From Gryganskiella cystojenkinii (Eukaryota > Mortierellomycota > Mortierellomycetes > Mortierellales > Mortierellaceae): a stretch of 64,000 nt of DNA. Each line of letters opens with the position of its first letter. Within the stretch, counting starts at the first letter, position 1. Both the position numbers and the translations under genes were made by a program. The stretch is taken from positions 34,876 through 98,875 of the forward strand of contig JAAAIG010000027.1 in assembly GCA_015852425.1 (NCBI GenBank), given 5' to 3'. The notes below the pieces were generated by a model. That model worked only from the letters and a program-made list of their open reading frames with translations. It did not search any database and was not told the origin of the DNA. This document shows positions 12,401 to 23,573 of the stretch, in pieces.

Positions 12401-13600
12401 CAAAAATGCTGTGGGCAAGTGATGAGGTTCCTTGGTTGCGGCAGCGTCGACGGTCGTACCATCGATCACGGTCGAAGTTTCAGCGCTCAAGGTCTTCTCA
12501 ACAGCAGTCTCCGTCGAGGATGGCGTTGCGGTTGTTGTTGCTGCTGCTGCTGCTGGTGCGATCGATTCCTCTGCACCCTTGATAGCCTTTTCGACTCCCT
12601 CTTCAGATTCCTTGATCATCAACCCTTCACGGGGAGCCTCGGATCCATCGGGCAAGATCATGGGTGGTAACAGCTCTTTGATCTTGATTCTTCGATGTGG
12701 GTAAAGGACCGCGGTGATGGACCCCTCATCACTTCCTCCGCTGGCGGGGAAGACCGTCGTGATCTGAGCAAAGACACCGACATTATGAATCTGATCCATA
12801 CTCGTGACCGTATCAATATCCAAATCCTCGTCCTTCAAAAGGAATGCACCCACATAGGGCTGTCCTCGTTTCATGAGTTCCTTGATTGCGTTTGCGACCG
12901 CGGGATTCTTGATCACCACTGCCTTATAGAACCCTGGGAAAAGAGGACGACGACCAATGGGCAGGGTCAGAACCTGGGGGTAGACTTCGGGGATCGCGGG
13001 CTTAGAGAGACCGGTTTCGAGAATGTTGGTCGAGGCACCTCCAGAGCCGACGTCGAATGTGAATTTGGTGATCTTGCGATCTCCGTTGCCGCCCTTGCCG
13101 CCGCCATTGCCCGAGGAGGAGGAGGATGAGGAAGAAGATCCAGTGCCAGAGGCGCCTTCAGAGGAGGAAGACGAGGATCCCGATCCAGAATCCTTGTTGT
13201 CTGATCCGTTCTTTTCTTCGCTGGGCTTGTCCTTGTTGTCCTTGATGTTATCCTTGCTGTCCTTTCCGTCCTTGTCCGACTTGTCCTTCAAGACACGAGC
13301 GGTACTGGAAATGGATCGACGCGAGGTCGTCGAGAACGCGCCATTGGAGAGGAGATAAGACGACAGCGATCCAGTGCTGCGCAAGGTCCTTGGGTGAAAT
13401 TCGTGAGCGAGTTGGTGAGCAGAGGACGAAAACGGACGCAGGTGACCATCGAATGCGGGCCAGGATTTAGGGGTCGAGGCGATGGGACGATGAGGGGTAA
13501 GGGTTGGGTTGACGGTTGTGCGCGAGAGCGCGACCTTCATGACATCGACCGATGGCGAGACCCTGCGGGTGATGACCAGGACGGCGTTTCTGGTCGCCAT
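9498..13600 (-). CDS. PIM1: Mitochondrial Lon protease (ATP-dependent)
   Basis: Lon degrades damaged and misfolded proteins in the mitochondrial matrix. Exons are 13600-11864, 11752-11497, 11381-11184 and 11047-9498; phases agree and give 1,246 residues (yeast Pim1 is 1,133). Seen: a basic, Ser/Ala-rich N-terminus fitting a mitochondrial presequence; a Ser/Gly/Lys-rich low-complexity stretch (about 100-175); a LON N-terminal substrate domain starting near [15 protein letters not shown]+ ATPase with Walker A GPPGVGKTS (about 660-670, split by an intron) and Walker B LILIDE; a charged insertion (about 880-965) between the ATPase and peptidase; and the peptidase with the Ser of PKDGPSAG (residue 1087) and the second Lys of GGLKEK (residue 1130), the Lon Ser-Lys dyad. 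The C-terminus carries an extra Lys/Glu-rich tail. The gene lies tail to tail with the SANT gene, 229 bases apart. Confidence 0.97.
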
Positions 13601-14388
13601 TTTTGGAGTGATTGATTGCTACGCGAATAAGAAAAAAGAAAAAGAAAGTGACAGGAAAAGGAATGCGCGTTGCGCGGAATGGGGAATGGGTGAATACGGA
13701 AGGTGAAAATAAAGGAAGCGGCGAATAACAATAATGGAGCGAAAGGAGAAGAAGCGTGGAGGTGACGATGAACAACAAAAAAAAAGTAAAGGAAAGTAAA
13801 GTAAAAGGAAACGTGAGCAATGAATGCAAAAAAAAAACGAAGGAACTCGACGACTGAACGAAAGAGCTTTCTGAGCTGCCGTAACTCCTTTTTCGTCCCA
13901 GCAAAGGACCAAAAGGGTCGCTGTGACTGCTCGCTGCGAAACGTGACGTAGCCTTGTTCGAACTTTTCGAGATCGATTTGTCATTGTGCTTCTTCTGGAC
14001 GCGCTGTCTCTAAAATAGGGTTACCGGAGTGGATCGGACACTTCTGAAAAGAGAAAGATAATCAGGGTTCGTTTGTTTGAACAAAAGGAACGTAGCTTTG
14101 TTCTTTTAATTTGAAGTTGAGGTAGTTTTCGTTACTAGGTACTTATGCGTTATTGACTACAAAAGATATTTTGGGGTGGCATTAAAAGATTCGTATTTTT
14201 TTTTGGTGAGGGTTGCTCATTGCAGTGTGTGTTGAACGTGGATAGAGAAAATAAAAAGTACATATGAAAATGGTTAGTGTAACAAAGTATAAAGGAACTG
14301 AAGAAAACAGAGTGGTCTATGAACAATGAGAAAGGGAGATATCAGTGGATAGGGATGATAACAGAGATACGGAGGGGTAGGTTCCCAC
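13601..14388. other. Intergenic, Lon promoter and RhoGAP 3' flank
   Basis: The 788 bases upstream of the Lon start are A-rich on the plus strand, so the Lon leader is T/C-rich (TTTTCTTTTTC-type runs). I see no canonical TATA box. The distal part is the 3' flank of the RhoGAP gene. No gene is supported. Confidence 0.45.
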
Positions 14389-17300
14389 TTAGTATTGGAC
14401 AAGAATCTCGGGGTTCATCGACATCGACTTGGGTTTCGAGAGTCGCAAGAACTCGTTCCGCTCTTCGACTGTCATGGATTCGAGCAACTCTCTCAGTTCA
14501 GCCTCGTCCTCCGTCTCTTCGACCTCCTCAGCCGCCACTTTTTGTTCATGAAAACTGCCTTCGGGACTATCACTGTCGTATTCTTCCGTGTACTCGATCG
14601 CCTCAATCTCCATAGTCGTGTTCTGAACTAACGGCACTGCTGTAACAACTGCGCCACCGCCCTGAACAGTGAGTTGGACCTTGAGAGGATGTTGCGGGTT
14701 GTTCGCCTGGGGTTGTGGTTCCATCATCATGGCGCTGGTCTCCTGGGACGGGGACATCACCTCAAACGGGATCGCCTTGGTCATCATCAAGGTCGGACGT
14801 GTCGCCATAGGGATCGTAGGCGGTAATGAGCTGCGGCTCAAATTCCTGGGCCTGTGAAGGCGTTCATCCTCCTCTTCCTCATCATCTTCCTCAGCAACCT
14901 CGCCATCCTTGGTATAGCGTTTCATCACCGAGGCAGCACGGGACAAGAGACCGCCGTGCATGGAATCCGACTCGTAATCCGAGATTGTCGGACTGGAAGG
15001 ACGTGTTGGGTAGAGTCTCAAGTTGGCATCACCAATCACGGATGCGTGCTTGAACAGGAGGTCCATGGAGGTCATATGAGCAATCGTACGACGATGCTCA
15101 ATCATCCTTGGTTCAAACGACGGAGCTGCGGCCCTGGCAACCTCGATATCGATATCTTCGCTATCAAAGCTCCGCATATGCTTCTGATCTTGTTGTGATG
15201 ATACCTCTTCATCCTCAGACTCGACAACGACATCATTCTTGCCAACGGCAATCGCTGTCGAAGAAGTCATGGGTATCTCAGCGTCCTGAATGTCTTTGGT
15301 GACCTTGCTTATCGACAACGCGGCCTCCTTGGCTCGAATAGCGTCAACAACCTGCACGGTCAAGCCGGCAAGTTCCATAAACTCTTGGAATTCCTCGTCC
15401 GTAAGGTAATCAAAGGCCTCCAAGATCTCGGTCTCCTCCGGAGACAACTCGATACCGGTTCCGACCGTCAGACCATACTGAGCAATCGCATCCGCCACAG
15501 CCGCAGCGGCCGCGGCCTCCTTCTCAGCCTCTTCCTTGGCGACCTGGGCCCGTTTCGTGCGTCGCTCCCTGCGTTTTTGTCTCTTGATATCGGCCTCGCG
15601 AGCATCCACTGCTTCATCAAAGGAAAGTCCCTTCTCCAGATAGACGTGCAGTTCCTTTCGGAATTGTTTTGCACGTTCACGCCGCAGGGTCGCTGCTGTG
15701 GGAAGGGCAACGATGGATTGTTGAGATGGGAGAGGCACGGTTGCTGTTGTCGGCCGAGGTTGTTGCCGTTGAATCCTGCGGATAGTCCGCACAGCCTTGA
15801 CCGTAATCGGTGTGGAGGGTGAGGAAGCAGCGTCCTTTTGAGCAAGGACTGCCATCTTGTGCCATTGTCGTTGCTGGAGTGATCGCTTGCTCTGTGCCGT
15901 CTTTTTGCGCTTGAAAGATCGAGCCGCGGCCATGTAGGCCTCGAGTTCCCGTTTCTCCACCGCACGCTGACTGATACCAAAGATATCACCCGGTGAGACA
16001 GGGTGAAGTTTGAGCGAGCCGGTTCGGACGACGGTATTGGAGCGCGACAAGGGGTTCCACTGGGACGAACTTGGTGAGGATGGAGTTAAATACGCGCCTT
16101 GAGAGTTCATTGTTGGTGCGGGCGAGGCAGCACGGGCCGAGAGCGTGGCAGAATGTACGGGAGAGGCGCGAGGCTGGTTCTCGTACAGAGATTGACCCAA
16201 CGACGCGACCGAGATACTCCTCCGGAGATCCTTGAGAACCAACTGAACGTTCTCGACTTCTTCCTCTTCCTCCTCTTCTTCTTGAACGCGATCCAGATCC
16301 GGTACCTTCGAGACACCATCCTCATCATCGTCCAATTGAATGTCTAGAACGGAGATGGCATCGTCTGCGACAACTTTTTCTTTCCGATCTGCGTACAACG
16401 AAATTTCTTTCATCTGATTCGGTGACTCTGCGGGGAGACCCTGAGCGATTCTTGCCTCCATCCGCAAGATGGCCTGAGCACCTCGGTAGCCATGTTCGCG
16501 TTCCAGTGCCGCGATACGTTCTTCCTCCAGTATTCGTGCACGTGTATCTAGCTTTTCTTGTAGCTCTTCCTCTGTCAGGTCGCGTTCATCTCTGTAGGCG
16601 TAAATGGCATGATAGAACGCGCTCGAGAACCGCCTCAGGTCCGCCGACATGAGATAGCGCGTGTCCCAGATGGGCATGTATTCGTTCAGACCGAAACAGC
16701 AGGAGCCGGGGAAAACTGCGAGTTTACTATGTGAAATTTGATTAAAGGATTGTTGATCCACAATGGCACAACAGAGGTCCAGGATCTCGACAAAGAGATA
16801 ACGGTTCAATTCTGGGAGCATTCCCAACAACTCGAAAAAGAACCGGCCTAAGGAAAAATAGAAAGAAAAAAGGGGCGAGTGCGTTGTGTGTTGTGAAATG
16901 AAAGAACGGGAAGACTTGGTTATTTTTGGGTTGCACACAAAATCGGGACATTGCCACTGGAAAAAAAAATATAGTTGATTGCATTAGTCCTGCAGGATTC
17001 CCGGCAAAACAAGTGTACCAAGGAAGGGTGAACTCATGCAGGGGACAAGAATGAATAGGGGAAGGGGCATGAAAAAGAACACCCCCAAAAAAGAGTCGGT
17101 GCAATCGATGTTTTTTTTTTACCATTAGGACTTTGAAACATCTCCTGGATCTGCGGAGGAATGAGGGGTGGGTAGGTTCGGGACAGGGCCGTGGTCAACA
17201 GTCCTGCGACGGTATCGATACGCATCATCTTGACCGAGAACAACTGGGCTTTTCTTGGATTCGCCAGCGTCTGTAACGCGGCCTCGACCGACGGCGCATG

Positions 17301-18099
17301 GAACGCGTTGCGGAATAGATGTGGATGTCGCAACCCTAGATTTAACGTAAGATGCGGTAAAAAAATCAAACAAGAGGGTGAGCGAACGGCGTCAAGTGGT
17401 TTTTCTTTACTCGACAGTACATAGGCAATCCGGTCCAATAGAACAAAAGCCATTTTTGTTTCTGCAAGAAATACCTCTGAGTTTGATCTCCTCGATGCAG
17501 GCCATGATGACTCTGTGTGAAAATTGAATGGGCATCTGTTCAATGATAGCAACAGCCTCAGCCTTGTTGGCAGGATGCATCCTAATATTGTGTTTGCGAA
17601 ATTTTTGAAGAGTGGGGATGTACACCGAAATGTCCGATTAGACAGACTCCAAAAATGCAATAAAGAAACAGAAAGGCTGCAGGTACATTGAAATATGAGA
17701 GAAATATTCGAAATCGAGATCGAGAGCCTGAAAAGGATCCACAATTCACAAGAGCGAGAGACAGGTGCAGTGACCACATTACGGACACAATGACCGAATC
17801 GACAAGTGAGCAACAAAGAGAACAGGGTCGGGACCCCGAGACATTCAAGAAAGAAAGCGAGGGAGAAGAGGAAATGCTCTTTAAAAAGCTCAACCAAACA
17901 GCAAGAAAACGTGGTGGGGGTGCAACACTCTCTGTTCGTGATGCTTTGAATGTCTCAGACGCACTGTCTTTTTGTCTTGAATAAAGAAGGTCTGACCAGT
18001 CTAAACAGGGTCCTTCCTTTTTTTTTTTTTTTTTTTTACTGCAGGAAAAGGAGGATGGATATCGTACCTGGCATTAGCAGGTTGTCCGCGATTATTCAT
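14389..18099 (-). CDS. RhoGAP-domain protein with long disordered tail
   Basis: RhoGAP proteins speed GTP hydrolysis by Rho-family GTPases, which steer polarity and wall growth in fungi. Exons are 18099-18068, 17581-17475, 17335-17123 and 16847-14389; the frame is continuous and gives 936 residues. The RhoGAP-like domain covers about residues 25-170. VIMACIEEIKLRGLRHPHLF followed by Arg55 matches the region with the arginine finger, DTVAGLLTTALSR and PPLIPPQIQEMF match the central helices, and LPELNRYLFVEILDL with SHSKLAVFPGSCCFG matches the end of the fold. After it come a Glu/Arg-rich probable coiled coil (RDERDLTEEELQEKLDTRAR), then Ser/Pro-rich and acidic disordered sequence with a second Arg/Ala coiled segment (KRQKRRERRTKRAQVAKEEA). 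The first exon (MNNRGQPANA) and its 486-base intron are the weak point: they fit splice signals and phase but the exon is only 32 bases. Confidence 0.8.
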
Positions 18100-20884
18100 G
18101 TCTGATGAAAAAAAATGTTTCAGGTACGGATATTTTTGGTGGCAATGGAATCTGAAAGTGGAAACAGACGCGTCCAGATCACTACTGATTCTTCCGTTCC
18201 AACGTCAGTCTCGGTTTCGACGGAGGTTGATAGCGGAATCCGGGCGTGAGAGAACGAGAAGGAAAAGGGGTGGAAACAAGGCCTGGAATCGAGGAAAACT
18301 ACTAAACAGAATATTAAAAAACAATAGTCGAACGTCGTTCCTGCAGAGACTGAGTTGCGGAAAGAGGAGTGAGAGACGTCGGCTTGATTGCGTTTCAAAA
18401 CAGTGTATGGAGAGAAAGAGGGGTAATACTTATTATGAAATGAGAGCAAGGTAGGGGTATATATAATGTGAATGCAAAATGAATATGAGAATGAGAATAA
18501 CTATGAATGCAAAACGAAATGAGAGTAAGGAAAAAACGGAAGTGAGCAGAGAAAGGAATAAAGGGAGTTGGCTCGACCAGGGTCACTTTTACGACGTCTT
18601 TTGTTTCCGCTGGGGGTGGAGGGAAATGTAATCCTTTTTGGTGGGACGTGCGGCGTGCGTCCAGTTCGTTGTTGTTGAAAGTGGCGGTGATGATGTCGAT
18701 GAAAAAATAATGAAAGAGTGGTGGGACAACAACTAGGCAAGGAGAACAGGGTGATTGAGATTGAGAACGATGAAAGAGTGGAAGAAAGAGAAAATGAAAA
18801 ACAAGAATGAAAGAGAAGAGAGAAAGAAACACACTCCGAGGGCTTATGTTGTTCTTGCTCCCTCTGTTCGATAGACACGACCCAACAACACCACTACATA
18901 ATTCATCAGCCGCAAGTACACCTGTTAGTAGTCCAGAATCACAATGTACTCACCATCTCGTTCAGCTCAATTGGACCTGCAATCCTTCTTTGCTTCTCAT
19001 AACAACAACCACATAGTCTATTCCGCCATGCGACTATCCAGCTCTCAGTTGATGCTCAGGCGTTGCTCATTCGCATTGCTTCTTTGTTCTTCCCATGCCC
19101 CGTATCCCTGTTGTTGTTTTTCTCAACGGTTTTTGTTACTCTGCCTCGTAGCTCTCCTTTGCGTCATGTCTTCTCATTTTCCTCCCTTGTGAGTCTTTGT
19201 GCTCGATTCATTGTCACTCGTGGATTCTTTCTTTCCCTTCGAGATGAAAGGGCTTTGCAATTGTATCTCTGTACGACAAACAACAAGACAAATGGACAAA
19301 ATATACACATCCCAGCAATTCGATGTCGAGAACGCTCTCGAGTAAAATCAAAAAAAAAAAATTGGGTCAGGGACCTGATTTTCCACCACATTTTTCCTCG
19401 CCCCCTCGAACTCCATTCCTTCACAGCCGTTAATACTCGGTCGTAACGTGGAAGGGATGTTAAACCCACCACTTTAGAGGAGGGGGCAAAAGAAAAGACT
19501 CTCAGCAAGGAGAGAGAATGAAGGAAGAGGAGTGGCGCGTTTGGAGGCGGGTTTGGAGTGGGAGGTGGTTTTCCTGTTGGACAAAAATAAAACAGCTAGG
19601 CACCACCCCCTCTCTCTCTCTCCCCTTCCCTATCCACTGAGTTTTTCTTTGGGGAGGGGATTTTGTTTGGGAACGCGGTTGTCTCGGTTTGTTATGGCAA
19701 AAATCCCCTCCCCTCTGCCCTGTTTGAAGTTTGTGGATTCTCATTGTTTTGGCTCTCAGGGTTTCTTTTCACTGACTGGTTAGACAAGTTTTTTTTCTTT
19801 TTTACGTTTTTCACTAGCCTCGATCTCACTGTCCGCCCATTCTTGGCTCTTCCCCGGGCCAAGAATCCAAATGTTGTTGTGTGTTGACAAACGGTGGTTT
19901 TCGGAAAGGGAAATATGCCTCACCACACAGCAATTGAGAGGTTGAGACGAAAAAAAAATCCATCCAGGAAATAGCCTCAATGAGGGTTCCCAATTTTAGC
20001 CCGAAATACACATGGATCATTGTCTACCGGAATTGTGAAGTGGTACTTACATTTATTATTTTTCAGAGAATTCATCAATATCCATTATAGTCTTTACATA
20101 CTTTGAGGTAAGAATAGAACTGCGACCTTCTAGCAAACACCCAAGATTACAAAGCACATAACAAAACGAATGATAAGCGCGAAAGAAGAGGACAGGAACG
20201 CGCAGGGTCTTCCTTGACGCAGAATAGATACTTAGCAATTGCGTTGACTCTTGTATGATGTCAGCCTCTATATTTCAACACCTCCGTGCAGGCAGTTTTC
20301 GTCCCGGTTAATATCCGCCATACGTAAAGAGTCTGACTCCGTCCCCTCCTTCCCTCTTTTCCAGGGTTCCGGAACCGGAGACCTTCGGACAATTTATTGT
20401 GTAACATCTAAGGAATCTAGGATTCATTTATTTTTTTATTTGTTAATCGACATGGAAACGGAGGGCAGTGGCAAAAAACATAAAACGAGGAGAAAGACAT
20501 CGGCTAAAATTCCAACAATCCGGCCTGGATCGAGTCTGGCCCAAAGTTCTACACGCATAGCAAAAAGGGAGGGAATGGAAGTTTGCTGACGAGAGTGATG
20601 TGATATACCTCTATGAAGGAAAGTGTACCCTCTTTTATGTAATAAAAGTCTGAAGCGACAGGACGACAGCGAAGGGTTGCGGTGCTCTCGGGCCAGCCTT
20701 ATTTTTTTCTCCTCGTCATATGACAGTCGTGAGCTCCGCGTTGGTCAGTTCTCTTGAGACTCAGCACACCTCATAAACCCAATTATGGCTGAGGAAAAAA
20801 ACGTGCACAAACGGATTGTCATTTCCCATAACTCTGGTACAAAAGTCGTAGAGTAGTAGGTTTTGCGCGTGTCAGCACCGCCCT

Positions 20885-20917
20885 TGTGTGTGTGTGTGCG
20901 TGTGTGTGTGTGTGTGT
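20885..20917. repeat. GT microsatellite
   Basis: A (TG)n run with a single GC interruption, 33 bases long, in the gene-poor region. Confidence 0.95.
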
Positions 20918-22064
20918 TTTCAGATGTCAATAACAATGCTTTTTTGTGTGTGTTTGATCCTTTCAATGATCGCTTGTGAAAGATCTGTGCCCTCGAATTA
21001 CCCAAAAGTCCGAGATTATGTGTTATCAAAATGGATCGCCGTTTCCAACTATGAGCGCATTCGATGGTTAGATCGAAATTGATAACTGATACGAATTGAA
21101 CCCTCAAGTCTTCAGTCGTGTCGTTGGAACAATTCCGTTTCTTCCTTCGTTTTTTTTTTTTTCAGAGCCCCAGTCCAAAGAATCGAGGCTAAAACGAATA
21201 AGAGCTCGTTCGTTTGAGCCGAAGAAAAAAAGGGACTGAGATCATCGCCACCAATTTTCAGTGTTGCTTTTTTTTGATCTTCCCAAGGCTCCTACTTTCT
21301 CTCGCGTGAAAGACCGATGAAAAGCCAAAGCCAAAAAACAAAAGAACAGCAAAAAATTGGTGGCAGACGTGTTAACTTCAAAAATATGCTCGGGGGCACA
21401 ACACCGGTCGTTGGGTCTTACATACCGGGCTCAGTTTCAGGACCCAGGACCATCTTTTTTAAACTCGTCCCTTGTTCACTTTTTTACGCCTTGTGGTATC
21501 TTCTTAAATCACCCCTTGCGTTATCTAAATCACCCCTTGCTCTGTTCCTTGTTCCTGTTGTCCCTGATCGACCTGCGTCGAAAGAACACAACAAACAACA
21601 ACAAAGAGCAGAGCCATGGAATTTTCCCATCTTGTTTTTATTATCTTGAACTCCACAAGAAATCGTCGGCGTAGCCATTCAGTAATAGTCGTCCCACTCA
21701 CTCTGAAGGAGAAACGATACACGAAAAAGAAGAAAGTACCCAGTAAACATCACTTGTTTTGGACTGCGGGAAAGACCTGGAGGAACTGGGAAGAGAGGAG
21801 CATGTACAGTAGTTTTTAAGATTTGGGGAATGCCGCGGGATAATCCAAAACAGGGTTCAGTTGCGAAAGGAAAAGAACAAAAAACGACGCAACAGGGTTT
21901 TCCACGTTTTTTTTTGTTTGTTATGAGCCACGGACAACCAAGGCCTGTTTGTTTTCTTTGTGTCCAGGATGCAAAAAACTCTTTTTCTTTTTCTGGCCAT
22001 GGCAATCAAAGGCGCACGCGTCTTTTGCTATCCTCAGGCGCGGGGGGGGGGGGGGGTCATTGGT

Positions 22065-22073
22065 NNNNNNNNN
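22065..22073. other. Assembly gap (9 N) in homopolymer-rich DNA
   Basis: Nine N flanked by a run of about 15 G on the left and by T13, G5 and a G run of about 20 on the right. The gap and the flanks look like a consensus failure in a hard-to-sequence G-rich tract, so local sequence should not be trusted. Confidence 0.95.
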
Positions 22074-23573
22074 TTTTTTTTTTTTTGGGGGAAAGGGCCA
22101 AAAAGGCGGGGCGTTTTTTTTTCCCCGCGGGGGGGGGGGGGGGGGGGGGTCCATGGTAAGAATGAGTGCAAAGGTTTGTTTCAGTAAAGCCATCTTCCTC
22201 TTCATTGCGATCGCGTGCATCTCAAAGTGACGTACAAAAGGACTTTTTCGGAAAAAAAGAAGATGGATCGGATCTTGATCCCACGCATCGGCGCTATGCG
22301 ACAGACTGAAAAAAAACACGGCGCGCTTTTTTCCAGATGAGAGACGCGGCACTTTTTTCGTTAGTTTTTTATTTTTACGAAGCACCCCATCTTTTTGTCC
22401 ACGCCCATTTTGCGTTCACTCGCTGTTGGATCTTGAAAAGAACAAAAAAAAATTACTGAGTAAGTGTGTGTGCGTGTGTAGGCGTGCATCTCGTAGTTCG
22501 ATCGACGAAACATAGGTAAATAAATAAATAATACAAAAAAAAACGCTTACACAATAATATGATCCGGAAACATGCATTAAACACGAGGACTCGCAAAGGC
22601 ATGGTGAGTTGGGAAAAAGAGTAAGTTCAAAAGATTGTTGGGGCACAGGAGAAAGTGAAAAGAAAAGTTGTGTCATGGTCAAGCCTTGGATCTGACCATT
22701 GACCATGGGCTACACCAGAATCGTCCTTTCTCGTTCCGCCCCTGTCTCTTCTCCCCTATCGGCAAACTATTTTTTTTTTTGTTCAAATGAAGCAAGGGGA
22801 CGGGTCGTAGTAACGAATTACTGTAGTGTGAACTACACCCGTACAAATGGCGAGTCTTAGCATCTGTGGAGCTGGTTAATTTTGCTGTGTAAAAAGGGGA
22901 AAGGAGGCTAGCCAAAGGTTCGTGTATGGTCTATGGAGAAAGAAGAACGCTTGGGGTTGGACCTGCAAGGGCCGCAAGGAGGGGGTTCTTTTTCTTGTTC
23001 AAGGTAAAGAAAAAAGGTCGCATGATCGTTGGCACTGGTCAACAACTCGCGTATTTCTCCACTCTTGACGCCGAGATGAAGCAACGAGGAGAGGATGCAA
23101 CGGGGAGTGGAGACGACGCAGGGATGGACGTTCTTTCTAAGGAGAGCAAGAAAAGACCCGAAAGTGAGAAGGACGATTGAGAACGAGTCAGCCAAGCGGT
23201 CAAGTACAGTAGATGAACAAAAACATGGTCCCCTCGCATAGTGGTGTTTTCTGTTCATTGCGATTTTTCCCCCACGAAAAAAATGTGTAAAATCCATTTT
23301 TCGATGGACTGTTCCCCCAACCCCACCACCCCCTCTTTTTTTTTGTTTTCTTTACATCGCAACTTTACATGAATTTCGTTCATTTGTATTTCTCTTCATC
23401 CAAAAAAAACAGCATTTCGAATTCATTCACTCTCACGATCATCCTCCCTTCTTGTCTTCTCTCTGTTACCACCAAACACATCACTTTTCCACCTTGAACA
23501 CAAGAATAGACCCTTTTTTTTCTCGTTTTTTATTTTCCACCACCCATAATTTTCCAATCCCCGACCAAGTTTC

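Larger units (their letters stand above)
18100..23573. other. Gene-poor intergenic region with assembly gap
   Basis: Long spacer between two divergently transcribed genes. I find no frame with coding character on either strand; the open stretches are short and low in complexity. It holds a GT microsatellite (20885-20917), an imperfect 21-base tandem duplication (TAAATCACCCCTTGC at about 21505 and 21526), long poly-G and poly-T runs around the N gap at 22065-22073, and many A/T homopolymers. The last 130 bases before the PAS gene are CT-rich (CATCCTCCCTTCTTGTC type), as expected of a fungal leader. On the minus strand a TATATATA string near 18455-18470 could serve the RhoGAP gene. Confidence 0.5.

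Noticed and set aside
20885..20917. Possible CRISPR-like or regulatory array around the GT repeat
   Set aside because: It is a simple dinucleotide microsatellite with no spacers.
21830..22385. Open frames spanning the N gap near 22.07 kb on both strands
   Set aside because: They exist only because N codons and G/T homopolymers contain no stops; the residues are poly-Gly, poly-Phe and poly-Pro.
22672..22708. Short inverted repeat CATGGTCA / TGACCATG
   Set aside because: Eight-base arms with a loop of about 20 bases are common by chance, and no gene end or promoter lies close.
18100..23573. tRNA or other structured RNA genes in the gene-poor stretch
   Set aside because: I looked for A- and B-box words and cloverleaf-like arms on both strands and found none that fit; a covariance-model scan would be needed to exclude them.
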